Program-made: the position numbers and the translations under genes | Shown here: positions 22,930 to 33,680 of the stretch, piece after piece | Layout: every line of letters begins with the position of its first letter | How positions within the stretch are numbered: the first letter of the stretch is position 1 | Source: Eukaryota sp. TZLM1-RC | Taxonomy: Eukaryota; Metamonada: BaSk clade | DNA length: 64,000 nucleotides | Assembly: GCA_040285825.1 (NCBI GenBank) | Contig: JAUPSS010000004.1 | Coordinates: forward strand, 3,975,658-4,039,657 | Reading direction: 5' to 3' | Notes under the pieces: generated by a model | Seen by the model: the letters and a program-made list of their open reading frames with translations, nothing else | Databases searched by the model: none | What the model was told of the DNA's origin: nothing

Positions 22930-23914
22930 TAGACCATGTTTTCTAATGGTGATAGTTTCCAAATAACTTTCAAATCCCATCCAAAGGAGTGAGATTGTCT
23001 GGAGAAGCCTTGACTGATAAAAGATTTAGAGGGAACTTGATTACTACAAAACGACTCGGAATACATACCCTGCAAGCCAAGATTGAACGGCCAAGACCTC
23101 GACAGAAACCTAAAGCTACTGAGTGGCAGGCACCTGATGATGAAACGGAAATGGTGTTCTGTACCATCGACCCCAACCACTCTAATCTATGTGGTTCCAG
23201 CATTGGAACACGTTCAGGACCGACCGTATCCAATATCTTCTTGGCACCAAAGCAACGAAAAATCAATCACTCCGCTTCACTGACCCACTCATCAATAGAT
23301 GTTTATGACGTGCAGAAATTAAACCATTATCTGCTTGAAATAGCAACTATCGGTGACTATAAGTACTATGAAGGAAATAACGTAAGACGATCATTGCTAC
23401 AGCAGCAATTATATCTGAGTGCTCGAAAAGCATTGAGGAGAAACACATTTGACTTCTTTATAAGAAAACAAAAAAAAATTCAGCTCAATTATCAACAAAG
23501 TGAAAAAATTTGCAAACGGTCGAGAAGTAAAGGTGTAGTTTGATAATGGAGGTGGTGGTACATCACGTCAAAAAGTGAAAAACTCCACGCAAGACGTTTC
23601 TCAAGTTGTTACAATGTTCATTTGCTAATGTGAAGATCGGAGATGAATATATGACATCAGCAAAGGTGAACTGCTGCAAGATGCTACACCGAAAGATCTA
23701 TCGAGAAGTTGAAAGTGAAGTTAAAGTTCACAACGCCTATTTTAGTTGTCCGGAATGTAATCAAGTTTGGTCTAGAGACATTTCTGCATCACTAAATCAA
23801 CTAGAAATTGCATTAGTGAGCACTATTATGGAAAAAGACCAGAAGCGTTCCAGGGACCACAAAGAACTAGCTTCAAAGCTACGTATTGTTCTAGAGGAGA
23901 AATGGGCTCACTGA
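22930..23914 (+). pseudogene. Fanzor-type (TnpB-like) RuvC nuclease, family alpha, copy 1
   Basis: The plus strand shows the motif order of Fanzor/TnpB nucleases: FCTIDPNHSNLCGS (RuvC-I Asp, about 23157-23198), GDEYMTS (RuvC-II Glu, about 23640-23660), Cys-Cys then CPEC (zinc ribbon), and WSRDISASLN (RuvC-III Asp, about 23769-23798). The frame is broken between about 23525 and 23610 by frameshifts and stops, so this is a relic. Fanzors are RNA-guided DNA nucleases carried by eukaryotic transposons. The 3' end points at the SelM-like gene 147 bp downstream on the same strand. The assignment rests on motif order. Confidence 0.72.
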
Positions 23915-24060
23915 GATTGGTGGCCAATTATTCGAGGATTCTAGAACGTCTGTGGACGATCTCACCAAGAATGAAAGTTCTTGGAATGAGTTTGAATGAT
24001 GCTTGAAGAAAGTATGCATTTCAAATAAAAACCACAGACAGCAGTTCATTTTCTGTTTCA

Positions 24061-24390
24061 ATGCGCTTGTTAACTGTATTCTTGGTTACGGTCTTATTAG
24101 CTGCACATTGTAATGCCTATAGGCGAGCTCTTTTTTATTCAAATCATGGATGTGGGCTGAAACGTTGGCCTGCTGCCCAAGAGTTCAAAGACGACCACTT
24201 GTCGCTCTATCCAGACCTTTCTTCCTTTCCCAACACTGTCCATCCCCGCTTTGAATTCTTTGAAGATGGTGTACTGTACAAGGTTGTAGATATTGAAGAG
24301 TACACTACGTTAGATGAAATTCTGTCTTTATTGACAGCAGAAGCCATTTATAAACATAGTGATCCTCGTTATGAGCCACTAGTACAGTAG
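24061..24390 (+). CDS. Sep15/SelM-family secreted thioredoxin-like protein (Cys form)
   Basis: The 109-residue product has a clear signal peptide (residues 1-19, cleavage after CNA), so it should enter the ER. Residues 24-100 follow the Sep15/SelM fold: a redox motif at 29-31, then R-x-P/K...F...LYPDL, HPRFEFFEDG and a final helix DEILSLL. Where Sep15 has C-G-Sec, this protein has H-G-C. The selenocysteine position is Cys, and the partner Cys is His, giving a one-Cys active site. Sep15/SelM proteins act in ER redox folding; that role is inferred. It is convergent with RBX1, with 128 bp between their ends. Confidence 0.72.
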   Translation: MRLLTVFLVTVLLAAHCNAYRRALFYSNHGCGLKRWPAAQEFKDDHLSLYPDLSSFPNTVHPRFEFFEDGVLYKVVDIEEYTTLDEILSLLTAEAIYKHSDPRYEPLVQ

Positions 24391-24518
24391 TAGTGATGTA
24401 TTTATTAAAAAAGGGTGTCTTTTGTTTAGCATATTAGTTTCATAGACATTACAAACACAATACCAGAGAAGTTTATTGGTCAGGATCACTTGACATTCTA
24501 CGCAATTCCCATCTGGGG

Positions 24519-24824
24519 TTAGTTTTCGAAAACAACATACGGTGAATTATCCAACGGACAAACCTGTCGACTCTTAAGCCAGCGAGAAATACAATGATAG
24601 TGGAAGGCGTGATTGCAAGTTCCCCAAGCGATGGGACAGGATTGTGTTTCAGCTGCGTCAGGATTAGCAGCACATTCTATACAAGGAGCCATGTTATCAT
24701 TCTTACATATAGCACAATTATCGACGTTGACATCCCAGCTCCAAAGAGCTACTGCATTCCATTTTTTAATTGTGAAAGGTGGCTGAGTTCTGGCACTTGT
24801 TGGCTGTGAGGGTGTAGAAGACAT
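24519..24824 (-). CDS. RBX1: RBX1/ROC1 RING-H2 subunit of cullin ubiquitin ligases
   Basis: The 101-residue product has the RBX1 layout: an N-terminal cullin-binding beta strand ([15 protein letters not shown], residues 17-31), then an RING-H2 domain with Cys37, Cys40, Cys48, Cys51, Cys63, Cys70, His72, His75, His77, Cys78, Cys89 and Asp92. It ends with the typical tail [12 protein letters not shown]1 recruits the E2 enzyme to cullin-RING ligases. SKP1, a partner in SCF, is also in this window (58938-59402). A Fanzor remnant lies directly upstream on the same strand (25470 down to about 24900). Confidence 0.95.
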   Translation of the reverse strand: MSSTPSQPTSARTQPPFTIKKWNAVALWSWDVNVDNCAICKNDNMAPCIECAANPDAAETQSCPIAWGTCNHAFHYHCISRWLKSRQVCPLDNSPYVVFEN

Positions 24825-24899
24825 TGGCTAATAGCACAAAAATATAAGTAGCGGTGGTAACTCAAAATATGCATGCTTTTATCCATGCTAAATAAATCT

Positions 24900-25470
24900 T
24901 AAAACTCTAAACATTCTTTACCACACTCACACTCACTGGTCGTTGCAGTACCATTGGTCTACAATTATCATGAATATGAGAGTACTTAATCCTGTAAGTG
25001 TTCAGAGCAATGTTAACATCCATATCCCAATAGACACCACATTGACTGTTTTGACAAAACAAAATATTTATGGCATGGGACGAGTTTGACGAGTTCGACT
25101 TCTTTGATTCTATCTACATGATTCCTAATAACATCATCACACTGCTTCTTTTTTGCCACTCGTAAATCATTATTTAGTCTCTTTCTTTTTCGATTGAATC
25201 TTTTATATGAATTGGGATCTTTCACCTTTACATCGCACTTGGTATCTCCTGCGATATTATCCTCAACACAAGCAGCACATCTCTTACTGGTACGATACTC
25301 GTCTACCAAGTATACTTTTATACCATCTTTTCTCAGAATTCTTCTTAGCCCAACACCTCTGATTGTGCTTGCTTTACCTTTTCGGTTTGTCTTGGTGTCC
25401 CGATCACCAAAGCCAATTACAATATTGTCAGCATCGTCAACATCGTCAAAGCAGTAATCATGAGTATTAT
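24900..25470 (-). pseudogene. Fanzor-type RuvC nuclease fragment, family beta, copy 1
   Basis: Reading minus from about 25460: NIVIGFGDRDTK, a Lys/Gly-rich stretch, then VYLVDEYRTSKRCAAC (RuvC-II Glu plus first zinc Cys pair). After a basic helical segment and a frameshift near 25070-25040, the second Cys pair and an M-D-V-N-I-A-L-N phrase (RuvC-III) appear. The N-terminal half with RuvC-I is missing. The D-E-Y-R-T-S-K-x-C-x-x-C box is typical of Fanzor1-type proteins. The fragment ends within about 100 bp of the RBX1 start codon, on the same strand. Confidence 0.75.
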
Positions 25471-25479
25471 TTTTTAGTA

Positions 25480-25570
25480 TTTAGTATTGTTGGTCAAAGC
25501 TGACGAGACAACAGGCCGATCAGGAATTTGTTAACGAAATTCTTGATTAATTGAATTTAGTTCCATTAGT
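25480..25570 (+). mobile_element. Residual 3' end of the first R2-like family
   Basis: A short frame ends RQQADQEFVNEILD, followed by a stop and a ttccattagtgctg sequence. This matches the C-terminus and 3' UTR start of the element at 16358-21255 (ARQQADQDFVEEILVQ). Only about 90 bp remain. It abuts the truncated end of the beta1 Fanzor fragment. Confidence 0.6.
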
Positions 25571-26569
25571 GCTGATTTTATTAAATGTTGTATTTCAATA
25601 AGTCATAAACGAATACTAAAGTTGCAAATTTTCTCGAATCACATTTGGTGTCGTCAGAGACATGATCCATCAAATTCAAGAAGTTGCTGAAGATTTTCTT
25701 TGAAGAAACCAATCCCCTGAATTGTTACTTTCAAGAAGTTTAATGGAAAAGTTTGCACAATTGCTGTTGGGGAGTGCAATAAACGGCTTCTTACAAGTTG
25801 TCGTTTGACGTATGAACAATATGACACAGGCTCATTTTATCAACATTTGTTGCTTCCCCTCAACTTTGTCAATGTAACGACCATTCAATTTCAATTGCGG
25901 TGATCTAATTTGGACAAAATTTCTACAACAATTCCTTGTAGCAAAGGGGTGGTTCAATTTAGCCCACCGTAGCTCAAACGAAGAACTTTTCTGAAATGTT
26001 CTTGTACATGAATTATCCACTCAGTCCGCTTTATTGGCCTTTTGAAACTTTTAAAATAGGATTTTATTCGTAAATCTTCATCTTTTAAAATTTTGACAAA
26101 AACAATCTAGGAGTTAATTTTTTTATTTATTTGAACTTATTCTGCTGAAAAACTCCAAAACTTTGAATTTTGATTTCCTCTATTTCATAAAGCCACTATT
26201 GCTGTTCAATGATCATCATGCAGCAGATCAATAATCCGATTTCTGAACAGTAAACTCAGGAGCAAACTTCTGATTTCAGGAAATGTAGCAACTATTCGAA
26301 AGCAGCTCGAGCAATATTGGAAAAAAAGAATATTTCTTCCTTGTCTCACAGACCTCTGGATTTCTTGTTTAATACCTTTTAAAATGAATCGGTTTCCTGA
26401 AATTCGAATTCATCTGGAATTCATCACCTTTGAGATGGTCCATTAAAGTGAAACCTTTCACTTTTGATCATTTGAAGTTTGCTGCCAAAGTTCTGAACAC
26501 CATAAAACCTTCACTGACCGGTGTATATAATTGAATTATCTAAAATCTAAAAAGCTTTCCTACAGAATC
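25571..26569. other. Degenerate region, nothing assignable
   Basis: A minus-strand frame at 26020-25832 looks weakly protein-like (PQLKLNGRYIDKV) but I cannot assign it. The remainder is AT-rich with stops in all frames. Remnants of retroelement N-terminal sequence are possible from the context but not demonstrated. Confidence 0.35.
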
Positions 26570-26890
26570 ACGTTCTTCAAGATTGACTCCATTAGTGAAG
26601 TCAAACAATGGTGTTTGTAATTGGTGGAGTAATCTCACGTCTGCTATCTACACTGGTCTTCAATCGTATCAAGAAAAGTGCTACAGAGTTTCTTGGTGTC
26701 AATGACAGTTCAATTAGGCATAGGAACTGATGATGGAGTGAAAGCTGCTGCTTTAAGTGTTGGTTTATTTATGAATTTATCAAGGGAAATTGTTGCTGTT
26801 GTCTGTGATTTCAAAAATGCCTATAATTCAGTGAAATGCGGTGCTATTGTTGAAGCACTTCAACATTCCCCTGTGATGCTGTGTCTTTAG
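26570..26890 (+). mobile_element. Reverse transcriptase fragment of an R2-like element
   Basis: Across frameshifts the plus strand reads RLTPLVKSNNGV (motif 1), then QLGIGTDDGVKAAALSVGLF and VVCDFKNAYNSVKCG (motif A, catalytic Asp). The order and spacing match motif 1 to motif A of the element at 16423-17886 (RLTALVKN..., TTDGVSSAIFATDVLF, LDCSNAFNSL). Both ends are missing and the frame is broken. Confidence 0.65.
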
Positions 26891-27445
26891 GTGGAATCAA
26901 GAACTTACTGTATGAACTTGCTTTAAGGTTTCCACATCAATACATATTTCAGAAAAGTAAGGAGTTAAAAGAGATTTTTGACTGTATGAAGCTGTCAGCC
27001 AGCTCCGGTGAGGAGGTCCACTCGAAAGTTAAAACCATTCTGCGCTGCTCATCCCCACACTTATATAGTTCATCATTAGGTTTTTGATGTGTTTCTAAAC
27101 AAACGAATTGCATTGGTCTTGTTGTTGTAAATATTTGTTCATAATTTATGTTGAAAGAATACAATGTTTTAAGCACAACATTGTAAAAGTTGATTTATGT
27201 CAATATTACAATATATGGGAAAAATTGTTCTATTAAAACAAAAACGAAGCTCCTTTTGAAATGAAAAAATTGGTGAAGTGAAAGGTTAAAGTGAAATACC
27301 TGATCAGGAGTTTAAATGTGTTTAAATATCCTACAAATTATTTGGAATTTTGTGATTAGAAAAGAAATGATTCGTTCTGTAGTGTTATATATAGAAAATT
27401 TATAAGAATAAAATAAATTAAGATGACACGTACCTACCACAGAAA
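26891..27445. other. Intergenic, AT-rich, no gene seen
   Basis: Short frames on both strands lack family features. The right part should contain the 3' UTR of XRN1, whose stop is at 27446-27448. Confidence 0.5.
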
Positions 27446-30400
27446 TCAAGCGCTTCTACGCTTAATTTTCGGCTTGAGCTGTTTAACGAACGGATTAATC
27501 ATTGGCTCCGACTGAAAACCTTCATTATTGGAAAGAGCCATCATTAATTGCTGAGTTATGATTCGGTTCGCTGGCTTGGCTTTCTCCTGTCCAACAAGTT
27601 CAACGGAACTGCTTCCATGACAGAAAGGTTCAATAGAAGGAGGGGTTGACAGATTTAGTAAGAATCGAACGTCGATCCTTGATCCACAACAAGAGCTTAA
27701 TTGGTCATTGAGAGTGCTACAACCCAAATGAACTTGGAACCAAGCTACTTCTACTTCAACACGATCCATTTCTCCCAGAGGAACAGCTCTGGAAAGCACT
27801 TCATCAAGTTCTACATCTTCATTTACATCACCCATTGAAGCCAGTTCTTTGGTAGAATAGTCAACATCGCAAAGTTCCTTATCCAACTGCTTAATAGCAA
27901 CAACTACACCATGGGTCCCGAAAGGAACAACACCAGAAGGCTCAATGCAGACGACCCTATCACCAATATGAGGGTAATAATGACAAAGTTTAACATTACC
28001 TAATCGATGAAACAAGACATTGTTTACCTCCAATTCAAAATGCACCTTGTTTGTGACATTAAGCCCACAAACAGTCTGCCCTTGGTCTGACACAAAAGGA
28101 TTTGCTACTTCCGAAATGCTGTGATATTGAACACTATACAAGTGGTTCATGAAATTTTCAATTTTGGAAACCGTATCTCTATCAACAACATCTATATATC
28201 GTGGAATTAATTTGTGATGTTCAGGATGAATATTGCTGACGAGCCATGGTTCAATAACTTTAAGTCTTTCTTTGGCATTTTTTTTGTTTTTAAAAACTGA
28301 TTGACAGGGAATGGAAGTGTTGAAACCTTTGGAGCTGCCGAGATAAGCAAAAAGTTCTGGAAAAACAACCTTGTAACTCTTAATTAATTCTAAGCACTTT
28401 GATGTGAATAGCCAAAAAATACGATTGTCTCTTTCTATAAAAGCACAAAATTCAGGATTCCTGGCTCCGGTAAAATGATGTCGTACATTGAGTCCAACTT
28501 TTAAACCATTGTCTAAGACCAAACGACCAGTGATTCTATTGAAACAATCATTTGAACATTTGATTAATTTAGCTGCATCGTAAATAGAGAACATCCTCGA
28601 CGGAAACTTCTTTCGAATCACCCGTAACAAATTAAAGTGCTGAGGAATAAATTCTTTAATAAATTTACCATCTTTTTTTGGAACCATGGGAGGCAAGTGC
28701 GCATTGACATAGAAACGATTACCTTGAACAGACTTCAATGACACCAATTGACCAAAAGAAAAGCCTTGAGCCAAGGAGAGGCCAAATTCTCCGGGTGCCA
28801 GATCATTCACACTTCTCATGTCAATTCGGTGGTACAATGGTCGTAAAAACAAAGAAGAATCCACATGGCAATAAGAAGTGGGAAGAGAGGTGACCACCGT
28901 GCTCCAAATATTAGGCAAAACCCTCCTATCAAAAACATAGTTACTAGACACTTCGCTAGAAGGGGCGCTACTTTTACATCTTCTTGTCAAAATAAATACT
29001 TTTGGAGTATCAGATTCGATATTGATACCCCACCTTTTGAATAATAAAGACGTCATTGATTCCCAATTGTCCAAAAACTGAGAACTATCAGTTTTTTCGG
29101 CTTTAAGAATATTGTTTTCTAAATAAATAGACAACGAAACATCAACGACTTTTTCAACTAAAGCAGGTCGGATATGGGGCCATCCAACAAAAACAATTTT
29201 ACCAATCAAGTGACTGAAATCATTTGCCGAAAGTAATTCCCCTTTTCCGATAGCAAAAGGAAAGGATGTGTTGGAATTGATGGTCAGCATTAGAGAAGGC
29301 TTTTTTGAAGCAAATTTGAACACAGTAATTGAACCAGTCTGACTTGAAGAAGGGGTAAAGCCAATTTCAGAGTCATAAATGGTAGGAAACAAAGCATGAA
29401 GGGTGGATTGGGGGTTAATTTCCGGAGCGAATCGGCAACCAGTTAAAAACCTTCCATCAGTCTTGATGATTCCAGAGTTTTCTACAGGATTCTCTGGGAA
29501 TTGGGGATGTGCATAAGGAACAATTGCAGTACTCCTGTTCTTAAAGGTAAATAACCAGCTGTCTGACCCTAATGGAGGGGCAACTTCCGATCCGAGTGCA
29601 ATCTGCGAAACTTCTGATTGGTTGATAGGTTGCCGAGCACTGATCAACAAGGGACTGCCTATTTGATTACGTCTTTGCAATTCTTCTGAAAGTCGTTCTT
29701 GGTTAACAGAGTTTAGGGCTCCAACAAGTACTTCGTTGCTAATGAATGGAATGATGACGATTCCTTCCCAAGGGTTTCTTTTTCCATTCATATCAATTTC
29801 AAATTCTTCTGGGTAATAGTCTTCCAATAACCCACCAGATTCAATTAATTCCAAATAAGGTTGGGGTAATAAATGACCAGACTTTCTTGGTAAAACAGCC
29901 ACTAATTGTTCTAATGGTTTAAATGGTTCATTAGACTCAAACGTATAGTCAAAGTCAAAATCCTGTAAATAGTCTGGCAAATCAGACAACAAAGGTGCAT
30001 AATGATATGGATAGAACCATTTCCAATCTATAACGCCTGCGTAATAATAGCCTAAAATCCAAACCAAAGCTGCGCAATAATGCCTAACAACATTGGGCAC
30101 CACATTCTCAAACTCGGATACTGAAGATAGGCCGAATTTGTCAATGTAATAGGCAAATCTATATGAATTATCATCTTTAGAAAGTGCCGCCAGAAAGTTC
30201 TTACTTCCAAATTTCCTTTCAACGGTCTTCCAATCAGATTGATTTGATGCATGATCGGTTTCCTTTGTAGTTGGGTAAATCAAATCATCAGAAGAATCAC
30301 TTTCGCCATCATCAGGATCAAGCTCACTTTCCGAAATGGGATCAACAATTACAGTTTCCTCTCTCGACACTTTTAGTTGATTAATTAGACTGCTGACATC

Positions 30401-31516
30401 ATCAGAAATAGTAGAGTAATCTTCCCCGACCTTAGTAACAGTCTTTCTAAAAACTTTTTCCATTTCTACTCGATCAAGTAGGACCTTCTTTTCGAATTCC
30501 ACTAAATTTCTAAACAAAACTACAACTCGACCCCAATTAATCTCGCCGGCATAATGAAGGTAACCATCCAAAAGAGGTAAGACTTTGGCGTAAGTTGTGA
30601 GAATTAGATCCAAGGAATTTTCAGCTATATCGAGTGTGGGAAGAGATGGAACAAAATCATTACCAACCAACATGCAAAGAAAGACAAAGTCATCAATGAT
30701 ACTTTCCAAATTAAATTCAAAAGAGATGAAAGGGGTTACTGTTTCAAACTCCGCCTTTAAATAATCTCGAACCAACGAAATATGTAGAAACTGCAGCTTG
30801 GGGTTAAATGAGTCCACATTAGCAGGTTTCGGGCCAAATACAACTTCTTCTCGAAGTATAGTAAAGTTTGGCTCATGGGTTACTAGGGCTAAGAAAATTA
30901 AGTCAGCATCGAGACCGTAAATGCAATGACGCTGGTCATGAGAGTAGTTAGGTTGGGCCTTCATTCTTCTGATGTAATCCATAATCTTGTGCTCGCCTTC
31001 ACCAGGAACTTCACAACCGGAAAGTATCACGTCAACTGATTTCCAATCACTATCAGAGTTAGTCTTGTTAACTAGGAAGTAGTACAAATGTTGGTAAAGG
31101 CGATCCATAAAATCAGTACCAGGTGTGATAGCATTGGTGTCAAATAAGTCATCAGGCACAGACTCTCCATTGTTGATCTTGATTTCACGAGCCTCTGCAG
31201 CATCTTTGGCAGAGCGGAACCTTCGAGACCGTTGTTGGTTCATCTTGGCCCGAGGAGCAACACCGTCTATGGCTACATAGACTACCTTGCGAGGTTTGGT
31301 TGCTTTGAACAAAAGTTCAATATAAGCAAAGATGTTGAGGAACATATCACGTTCGGACAAGGGAACAAGCTCGTCCCCGGGATGTGTACAAGAATGTATG
31401 ACCCCATTGAAGTCTAGAAAGAGATTGTCAAATTCAGCACCTTCATCAAGAGAGACGGGGGTCAATATAAGGGGATATCGTTCACAAATGAACCTAAAAA
31501 ACTTAGGAACACCCAT
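27446..31516 (-). CDS. XRN1: 5'-3' exoribonuclease 1 (XRN1)
   Basis: The single-exon product of 1356 residues begins MGVPKFFRFICERYPLI, the hallmark XRN N-terminus. Conserved catalytic blocks follow: LDFNGVIH (34-41), DGVAPRAKMNQQRSRRF (84-100), GEGEHKIMDYIR (172-183), YGLDADLIFLAL (200-211) and VGNDFVPSLP further on. The C-terminal half matches the XRN1-type D1-D4/SH3-like extension rather than the nuclear XRN2 type, which has a zinc knuckle. XRN1 degrades decapped mRNA in the cytoplasm. The C-terminus is basic (KQLKPKIKRRS). The start codon is preceded by a segment shared with two unrelated genes and by a Fanzor remnant. Confidence 0.95.
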   Translation of the reverse strand: MGVPKFFRFICERYPLILTPVSLDEGAEFDNLFLDFNGVIHSCTHPGDELVPLSERDMFLNIFAYIELLFKATKPRKVVYVAIDGVAPRAKMNQQRSRRFRSAKDAAEAREIKINNGESVPDDLFDTNAITPGTDFMDRLYQHLYYFLVNKTNSDSDWKSVDVILSGCEVPGEGEHKIMDYIRRMKAQPNYSHDQRHCIYGLDADLIFLALVTHEPNFTILREEVVFGPKPANVDSFNPKLQFLHISLVRDYLKAEFETVTPFISFEFNLESIIDDFVFLCMLVGNDFVPSLPTLDIAENSLDLILTTYAKVLPLLDGYLHYAGEINWGRVVVLFRNLVEFEKKVLLDRVEMEKVFRKTVTKVGEDYSTISDDVSSLINQLKVSREETVIVDPISESELDPDDGESDSSDDLIYPTTKETDHASNQSDWKTVERKFGSKNFLAALSKDDNSYRFAYYIDKFGLSSVSEFENVVPNVVRHYCAALVWILGYYYAGVIDWKWFYPYHYAPLLSDLPDYLQDFDFDYTFESNEPFKPLEQLVAVLPRKSGHLLPQPYLELIESGGLLEDYYPEEFEIDMNGKRNPWEGIVIIPFISNEVLVGALNSVNQERLSEELQRRNQIGSPLLISARQPINQSEVSQIALGSEVAPPLGSDSWLFTFKNRSTAIVPYAHPQFPENPVENSGIIKTDGRFLTGCRFAPEINPQSTLHALFPTIYDSEIGFTPSSSQTGSITVFKFASKKPSLMLTINSNTSFPFAIGKGELLSANDFSHLIGKIVFVGWPHIRPALVEKVVDVSLSIYLENNILKAEKTDSSQFLDNWESMTSLLFKRWGINIESDTPKVFILTRRCKSSAPSSEVSSNYVFDRRVLPNIWSTVVTSLPTSYCHVDSSLFLRPLYHRIDMRSVNDLAPGEFGLSLAQGFSFGQLVSLKSVQGNRFYVNAHLPPMVPKKDGKFIKEFIPQHFNLLRVIRKKFPSRMFSIYDAAKLIKCSNDCFNRITGRLVLDNGLKVGLNVRHHFTGARNPEFCAFIERDNRIFWLFTSKCLELIKSYKVVFPELFAYLGSSKGFNTSIPCQSVFKNKKNAKERLKVIEPWLVSNIHPEHHKLIPRYIDVVDRDTVSKIENFMNHLYSVQYHSISEVANPFVSDQGQTVCGLNVTNKVHFELEVNNVLFHRLGNVKLCHYYPHIGDRVVCIEPSGVVPFGTHGVVVAIKQLDKELCDVDYSTKELASMGDVNEDVELDEVLSRAVPLGEMDRVEVEVAWFQVHLGCSTLNDQLSSCCGSRIDVRFLLNLSTPPSIEPFCHGSSSVELVGQEKAKPANRIITQQLMMALSNNEGFQSEPMINPFVKQLKPKIKRRSA

Positions 31517-31615
31517 TCGTTACAGATATTGTGTATAACAATGGAATAAGTGTCCTTTTTACACCAATGTAGAGGGACTGAGTTTTTGAGAAGTGAAAGA
31601 TTTTCTCCTTGATAT
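31517..31615 (-). promoter_or_regulatory. Upstream segment of XRN1 shared with the genes at 37954 and 41056
   Basis: On the minus strand this about 99-bp segment, ending one base before the ATG, is about 85 percent alike (by eye) to 37856-37953. Shared phrases include gagaaaatctttcactt, caaaaactcagtcc, tgtaaaaaggacacttatt and attgttata. Its position at the ATG suggests a promoter or 5' UTR block. It could equally be the 3' end of the beta-family Fanzor element that lies just upstream. Confidence 0.55.
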
Positions 31616-32818
31616 ATTCTTTTGAACCTTCATCAACCTTGGCTCTCTGTCGGCGTACCGGTCTATCTCCACCTTTTACATGTGCTTTTATCACTGCCAA
31701 CATATTCAGCGAAGCATTTCGATCTCTATTTCACAAACTTTCGCATGATTTACACATGGTAAGCCCGTAACGAATAGACATCTCATGTCTCTTCCATGGC
31801 CTAGGATTTTTGCATTATCGGAATCTTTCAACTTTTTTCTCCGCTTTCTTACAGTTGAAACAACAGCAACTGGTTCGAAGCTCATCAATTAAAAAGACCT
31901 TAAAACCAGCCTTTTTAAATAGAATTCTGAACCCTTTTCCTTTGGTAGGTTCTTTGATTTTCATGTGTTTTCGTTGTTCCTCGTCTCCGACTCCAATAAC
32001 TACTTGACCTGGATCACCAATTACTGATTTGAATCTCTGAATCATCTTCGCCTCAGATCTTGTGCGATTAATCTCAGCCCACCATCTTAGTTTCCTAAAT
32101 ATTTTTTGATGATAGACCTCACCAACATTACTATTCACAAAATTCTTTTGTTTAATATAGGCCATAAATCTATCAAACCTGCAGCGTTTGGAATTGAATT
32201 GGGATAAAGTTGCTTCCCGTTCTACTACAGGTTTAGTTGTGTGATCATTATTTCTCAAATTCAATGCGTAATCAATTTCTTGGGGAATATTGATTTCTTG
32301 AGGTACTTTTCTTCTTAATAAACTAATTGTTCTTTCAGTCATTTGATTAATTATACTGCTGTTTAAATCCATCCTTTGTTGTTTCTCTTCAGATGGTTCA
32401 TAATTGGATAGATCAATCACTCTACCAGTAGAGTTACTTATTGTGATAAGAGTGTCATTCCGTATGCTGTCTCTTATTTTTTTGAATTTGGAACTTTTCG
32501 ACTCAAATCTTCGTTGATTTTGAGTGTACCTGAAATGAACATATTTATCTCTCTGTGGTTTTTTGAATGAGTCATTCCAGTAGCTAAATTGGCAGAGAAA
32601 TAGAGTAGATCAGATTTCCCTGGATCAGTAGCTGCAAGGGTCCTATCTTGGAATTCAGAAGGATTAACGCTGAGGTCATCAATATATTGTTCTTTATCTT
32701 TCAATTCTTTTGCAGTTTCTTTGTATTCTTTTTGTTTTTCATTCATCCGACTGGCATAATTATGGTAATTTATTAGCACACTGTATTGTGCCAGTAACAC
32801 CGACTGGCCGTTTAGCAA
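31616..32818 (-). pseudogene. Fanzor-type RuvC nuclease, family beta, copy 2
   Basis: Reading minus: a Met-led frame 32818-32474 carries LAATDPGKSDLLYFS (RuvC-I Asp, about 32615-32645). After a frameshift, 32420-31815 contains QVVIGVGDEEQRKHMKIKEP and VFLIDELRTSCCCFNC (RuvC-II Glu and zinc Cys). Then a frameshift and a nonsense codon precede NRDRNASLNM (RuvC-III Asp, about 31703-31730) and the tail. All three RuvC segments are present in Fanzor order, more complete than beta1. At least two frameshifts and one stop make it inactive. Its 3' end runs directly into the 5' flank of XRN1 on the same strand. Confidence 0.8.
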
Positions 32819-33476
32819 TTGATTGTGTTAGAAGCATCCATTCTTAAACTATTGAAGAGGGTAGTGGGAATGATCATTTTGGAAAAAATTTTCATTGCTC
32901 CCTCTGTTTGAATATTCAGTAATCTTTGCCTATTTACAAGTACAAATGGTGAAGTTGTTCATAATCGATGGTTCTGAATAAAAGCTCAGTTACGCACTTC
33001 AAGATTCTCCGTCTGTCAGGACATGGCTTTTGATGCAACTTGCTGTATTCTTATAGTTAAAAACAGGTAATGAGAAAACGAACTTTGGACAATGTTCCCC
33101 GTATGCAAAAATCAAAAAAACATTGTTAAGATGTTACTGAATTAGATACAGAACCAACACAAATGATTTATATCAATAATGAGAAATTGAAGCATAAAAC
33201 ATTCATAGACTTTGTAAACTGTCAAAGTAAGAAAAATGTGTGACCAAAAAGAATAAAATATTCACTGAGAATATTGGAAGGAACTGTTTGCCTTGTATAG
33301 TTTTATACTTTTAGTTTATATTATGAGCCTACATTAATGTACCACTGAACGTACCATAAATTGATTTACTTTACTTGAATGCACCACATTACCAATATAT
33401 CACAGATTTTAATAACGTAACACCCTTCAACTCACTTCTTTGATTTTCCTTCGTTTCATTTTCTGCGTCAATTTGC
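32819..33476. other. AT-rich intergenic, no gene seen
   Basis: Stops occur in all frames. No repeats with clear boundaries, RNA genes or protein similarity are visible. Confidence 0.5.
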
Positions 33477-33680
33477 ATGGACTTCGCAGAATTAAAGGCA
33501 GCCAATCTTAAGGATATTACCACTTCACTGTATAAAAGATGTTTCACAGAAGGCTATGGTCTTATTATTGGTCATTCATCGGAACATACCTACCAATTTA
33601 CATGTGAAGAGGGTGGTAGTCCGAGATGTAAAAATAAAGGCGGCAAAACTAGGAAAACGGGTTGTTAGTTCGAGTGACCT
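33477..33680 (+). pseudogene. FAR1-like zinc-binding domain fragment (MULE transposase type)
   Basis: The 63-codon frame reads as a small domain with Y-K-R-C-F-T-E-G-Y-G, then YQFTCEEGGSPRC and RKTGC. This resembles the FAR1/WRKY-GCM1-type DNA-binding domain that begins many Mutator-like (MULE) transposases: a YA..xGF..., F-x-C..GG..R..., RKT-x-C pattern. No transposase catalytic domain follows. Without a search the family is tentative. Confidence 0.4.

Noticed and set aside
24061-24390. True selenoprotein with in-frame TGA
   Set aside because: The frame contains no internal TGA and the Sec position is an ordinary Cys codon.
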